DNA from: Druceiella hillmani | Lineage: Eukaryota > Arthropoda > Insecta > Lepidoptera > Hepialidae | Direction of reading: 5' to 3' | Assembly: GCA_039881145.1 (NCBI GenBank) | Contig: JAYKKI010000064.1 | Span: 3,488,501 to 3,552,500, forward strand | DNA: 64,000 nucleotides | Shown: positions 60,999 to 64,000 of the stretch, piece by piece | Layout of the letters: the number at the start of each line of letters is the position of its first letter | How positions within the stretch are numbered: the stretch's first letter is position 1 | Notes under the pieces: model-generated | Told to the model about the DNA's origin: nothing | The model's database searches: none | The model's input: only the letters and a program-made list of their open reading frames with translations | Position numbers and translations under genes: made by a program

Positions 60999-61527
60999 AT
61001 ACAGCCCAGAATCATTTTAATTTACAAACCAACTCTGCTACAATTATTAGCATAGTACATTTTCTTAGACCTATTTACAAAACGCCGCAACTCGAGAACG
61101 GATATTTACTAGTCGTAAATTAAGTAATACACACATAGAGTTTTCGTGTGTTAGTGCGTAACAAATATACAAGTCCATGCGACTTATCTTGAACACTTAC
61201 ATTATATCGTAACTAAAATGAAAACACTCGTTTTTTGTTTTTTTTTATAACCAGTTTTCTTTATTTTTTAAATTAAAATTACATCGATGTAATAATAACA
61301 ATATTACATTTCTTAGTCAGTATTTCTTGCCCTGTCTTTCAATCTAAGCCCATCATACTCCTCTTAGCTATCCTCTAGAATGTCTGCACTTATTGAATTA
61401 TTTCCTTAATTAATTGAACCTATATCTGCCAACCATATAATAGAGTAGATATAACGATTATGTCAAGTACCTTTTTTGAAATCCTCGTTTTGGACTATAA
61501 ATATGTGTTTTTATTGTCAATAAATAT

Positions 61528-61720
61528 TGAATATATTTGGTGTTATTTTGTAGAAATTCATTATTCACTATTAAATGAAAGTACGTGATGTAGCATTATT
61601 TCTGCTTTCTTTAAGTTAAGGTTGGCTGAAGACGTTGTAATACAACGAAACCTAGTTCATGGTAAAGAACAAAGAAAGTAGAAATATTACTACATCACGT
61701 AGTTGTATATCATTGTAATA
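61528..61720. repeat. Hammerhead-bearing element, internally deleted
   Basis: The left outer arm (61528-61620) joins directly to a right arm (61621-61720). The core at 61622-61662 (plus) keeps CUGAAGA and CGAAA but has GUUC in place of GGUC and no inner stem I, so it is probably inactive. Confidence 0.8.
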
Positions 61721-62019
61721 TTATCTACGCAGTTGTAATTCTTCTGTCTACTTCAGTGAGTTTGTTTTATAAACGAGATTTGCTATCCTAAGTACACAAT
61801 GTTTTGAAATTTTTAATCCTAATATTCTTTCTTTTGTGATAATTATGTATGTTTTGCTTGTTTTCATTTACAAACTGCATTTTCCTAATCAGAAAATATA
61901 AATCTTTGAGCCTTTAAAATTAATATTACACTAATTGATTACTTGAATTCATTACGTGAATATTTTCAATACTGTAAGGTTACATTAGCATTGATAGATT
62001 TAATGTAATTGTGTGGAAA

Positions 62020-62140
62020 TTAAATACTAACATTTTCACATTTAACTTTTAATGTGATCTTTTTAAAGTTATTTTTCTTTAGCCGCGTTATTAAAAAATG
62101 ATGAAAGCGAAACATTACGATGCGCGCGCACGATGCAACA
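62020..62140 (-). repeat. Dispersed 'cgcctaaagaagtataactt' repeat, copy 2
   Basis: Inverted relative of 58370-58500 ('aaagttatttttctttagcc', 'gcgttattaaaaaatgatga'). Confidence 0.5.
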
Positions 62141-62322
62141 AAAAATGTGCAAAATGATGCAACAAGAATCGACAGGATGAATTTTCTCACTACACATATA
62201 TTTTGCGTGTAGTGACTGATGCTATATTCGTGATAGTAATTGAAATCCATGTAATAAAAACATTTATTACTTATGTGAATATTCGTAATTGAAATAGTTC
62301 TTATAAGCTTTTTAAAATAAAT

Positions 62323-62597
62323 TTTACGTAATATAGTACTATTTCTACTTTCTTTAATTTCTTTACCACGACCTAGGTTTCGTTGTATTACAACATCTTC
62401 AGGTGGGCTATTAGCAAAGATTTATCATTGCTAATATGAAGAGACATCTTTGCTAATAGCTCACTTGAAGATGTTGAAATACAACGAAACCTAGGTCGCG
62501 GTAATGAACTTAAATAAAGTAGAAATAATACTACATCATGTAGTTTCATTTAATTGTGAATAATGAATTTCTACAAAATTAACACCAAATACATTCA
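62323..62597. repeat. Hammerhead-bearing element with two head-to-head arms
   Basis: The most complete copy: a left arm with an intact minus-strand core (62366-62406), a centre 'gctattagcaaagat...atctttgctaatagc', and a right arm with a plus-strand core (62461-62501). The right core reads UUGAAGA where CUGAAGA is required and so has lost catalytic C3. The right arm continues to 'aaatacattcaat'. Confidence 0.88.
62366..62406 (-). ncRNA. Hammerhead ribozyme, type I, intact core
   Basis: The best copy in the window. Minus-strand order: CCAC (stem I), CUGAAGA, U, GUUG-UAAUA-CAAC (stem II with 5-nt loop), GAAA, CC-UA-GG (minimal stem III), UC as the end of the GUC cleavage triplet, then GUGG (stem I, four perfect pairs). 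An outer stem I forms between UCUUU, nine bases upstream of CCAC, and AAAGA, one base downstream of GUGG. This leaves an asymmetric internal loop (GCUAAUAGC opposite U) facing the stem II loop, the arrangement that supports tertiary contacts in fast natural hammerheads. All universally conserved bases are present. Confidence 0.85.
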
Positions 62598-62651
62598 ATA
62601 ATAAATTACTATAAATTAAATTAATAAATTACTATAAATTTTTAGCATATA

Positions 62652-63006
62652 ATAATAATTTGACACATCATTGTCAACCATTTTATTTTTCTGCTGGTCT
62701 TCCATTCTAAGCCAGTCACATACCAAACCGTTTAATATACACGTGTTTTTAAATTGAATACTGAGTTATAATTTAAATTAATTTAATTAGTTTTAATAAA
62801 CAATAATAATTATTATAATTAATGATAATATTACATTAAATGATAAAGATTGTAATTCTAGATAAAATGATTAAATTTCTTATTATACTGTATGAGAAAA
62901 TAATGAGGTTGAAATGCGATAATTTGAAAACGGTCTGGCAGATGATTAGCTTACAATGCAAATCCAGCAGAAAAATAAAATAGTAGACCACTCATCTGTC
63001 AAATAA
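62652..63006. mobile_element. MITE-like element with imperfect terminal inverted repeats
   Basis: The left end 'ttgacacatcattgtcaac' then 'cattttatttttctgctgg' is mirrored at the right end ('ccagcagaaaaataaaatag' then 'tagaccactcatctgtcaaa'). Arms extend inward about 75 bp to 'accaaaccg' and 'cggtctgg'. The centre is AT-rich and non-coding. A solo right end lies at 58220-58330. Confidence 0.75.
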
Positions 63007-63124
63007 ATTTTAAAATTTAATTATTTGGTTAAGTTTAGATTTTACCAACTGTGTTTACAATCAAGCTTCAGTCCTTTTACTATTTTATTTCCATTCATTA
63101 TTTCCATGTTAAATAAAGTTATTC

Positions 63125-63240
63125 TTGTATTATGCCAAAGGAGTATAACTTCTAATGCGGGTACATAAGTACACGCACTTATGTTTTTCAAAAGTGATGT
63201 GAAGCGAAACAGGCAACGCAAATATTTGCACTGAATACAC
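63125..63240 (+). repeat. Dispersed 'cgcctaaagaagtataactt' repeat, copy 3
   Basis: 'gccaaaggagtataacttct' then 'aatgcgggtacataagtaca' continues the family past where copies 1 and 2 diverge. Confidence 0.45.
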
Positions 63241-63309
63241 TATATATTACAGGGATTTTCATCATTAATTACTTGCAATACAGTTTATCGGCAATTTTAA
63301 ATTATTTAC

Positions 63310-63425
63310 ATAGGGCCCTAGACCGCGCCTAACTAGGCTGCGGTTGGGCGGGTGGACTCGGTGTCACTCGCTGGGCCAAGCAAGGGTCTGGTTTTTTACC
63401 GCCCTTTTGCTGGCTGACGACTTTT
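63310..63425. other. Unassigned GC-rich island
   Basis: A sharply GC-rich stretch ('gaccgcgcctaactaggctg', 'cggttgggcgggtggactcg', 'ctgggccaagcaagggtctg') in AT-rich DNA. It lacks a tRNA-like fold that I can see and no protein is recognised in any frame. It may be part of a structured RNA, an exon or a retroelement. Confidence 0.3.
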
Positions 63426-63626
63426 CCAAACTGGGAGTTAAATCAATGTCAGCAGAAGGTCAAATACCCGTTATTTTTTCAGTAAATGTTCAAATAAAGT
63501 AGATATTTTTGAAAAATAAAAAAGTTTTACCAGGCTATAAATAAATTATAGAGAAGAAATCAATGGTCTTTATATTGTTTGTATAGCTATTTGTTTTGTA
63601 TGCAAATTGGAGTAAAAAATGCATTT

Positions 63627-63683
63627 GTGTAAAGTAATTAGTAAAATACTTTACACTAAAGTATTTTACTAAGTACTTTATAC
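63627..63683. repeat. 27-bp inverted repeat, 3-nt loop
   Basis: Arms 63627-63653 and 63657-63683 differ at two positions. The loop is only cac. Confidence 0.9.
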
Positions 63684-64000
63684 ATTTTGATGGAGGTAAT
63701 AATATAAAAATACCCTATTAAAAATACTGTTCATATCCCTCTAATAATTTTTATGTGACGCGTAAATACAATACAATATCCTATTCAACTTCCTAAAGTT
63801 ATGGAATAATATATGTGATATTTCGATACAATTTCAAAAACTTAAAAAATAATATTTGCATACGGATATTTACTCCAATCGAAGAATTGGTGTAGATCTA
63901 ATCTTTTAGTTTCCTCGACTCATTTATTTTATATAGATCTCAAACATATTTATTAATTTCCCTAAAAACTTTTTCCAGCGTTTATATAAAATCAAAAAGC

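Noticed and set aside
58340..62250. Conserved protein gene suggested by similar peptides (SFITRLKKYNFKN / FLITRLKKNNFKK) at 58.4 and 62.1 kb
   Set aside because: The similarity is at the DNA level within a dispersed repeat, and flanking frames are closed or unrelated.

Overview
The window reads as AT-rich nuclear DNA of an insect with an expanded, repeat-loaded genome. The support is a split gene for a secreted chitin-binding (peritrophin-A/CBM14) protein with multi-kilobase introns, mariner and non-LTR retrotransposon relics of insect type, and many short dispersed repeats. Several of those repeats (a 'tttctgagaaaa ... gacagac ... gtgatcttataagggttccgtttt' family) resemble ones I associate with Lepidoptera and some other insects. 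The order is an inference and is not settled by the sequence.

Positions 1782-21714, minus strand, hold the only gene I can build. Four exons (21490-21714, 15602-15823, 3604-3906, 1782-2018) encode a signal peptide and four CBM14 domains separated by short or Thr-rich linkers. All three introns are phase 0, and each falls between Cys4 and Cys5 of a domain. Domain 4 is cut by the left edge of the window, so the gene continues outside it. Its introns carry satellites of 73, 95/96, 104 and about 194 bp, a mariner relic, repeats with hammerhead-ribozyme cores, a strikingly GC-rich double hairpin with exon-like borders (8323-8462), and a 3.4-kb imperfect palindrome (16242-19600).

Positions 21.7-64 kb are upstream of that gene and essentially gene-poor. 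They hold tandem arrays of about 340 bp (22.6-23.6 kb), 35 bp (24.26 and 32.5 kb), 40 bp (37.2 kb), about 320 bp (39.1 kb) and 48 bp (41.5 and 44.3 kb). A 2.2-kb array of about 216-bp units (27.34-29.56 kb) descends from the reverse-transcriptase domain of a jockey-like retrotransposon. Other contents are a decayed RTE-type reverse transcriptase (48.4-49.28 kb), a mariner transposase pseudogene with its third catalytic Asp changed to Asn (54.58-55.07 kb), MITE-like elements, (TA)n tracts and many near-perfect short-loop inverted repeats. A few GC-richer islands may be exons of unrecognised genes.

The most interesting signal is a family of short interspersed elements (4.4-4.84, 10.1, 35.5-35.75, 61.5-61.7, 62.3-62.6 kb) whose arms carry a complete type I hammerhead self-cleaving ribozyme core. 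In the two elements with both arms, the arms are head-to-head. In each of those pairs one ribozyme is intact and the other has a single substitution at an essential core position.
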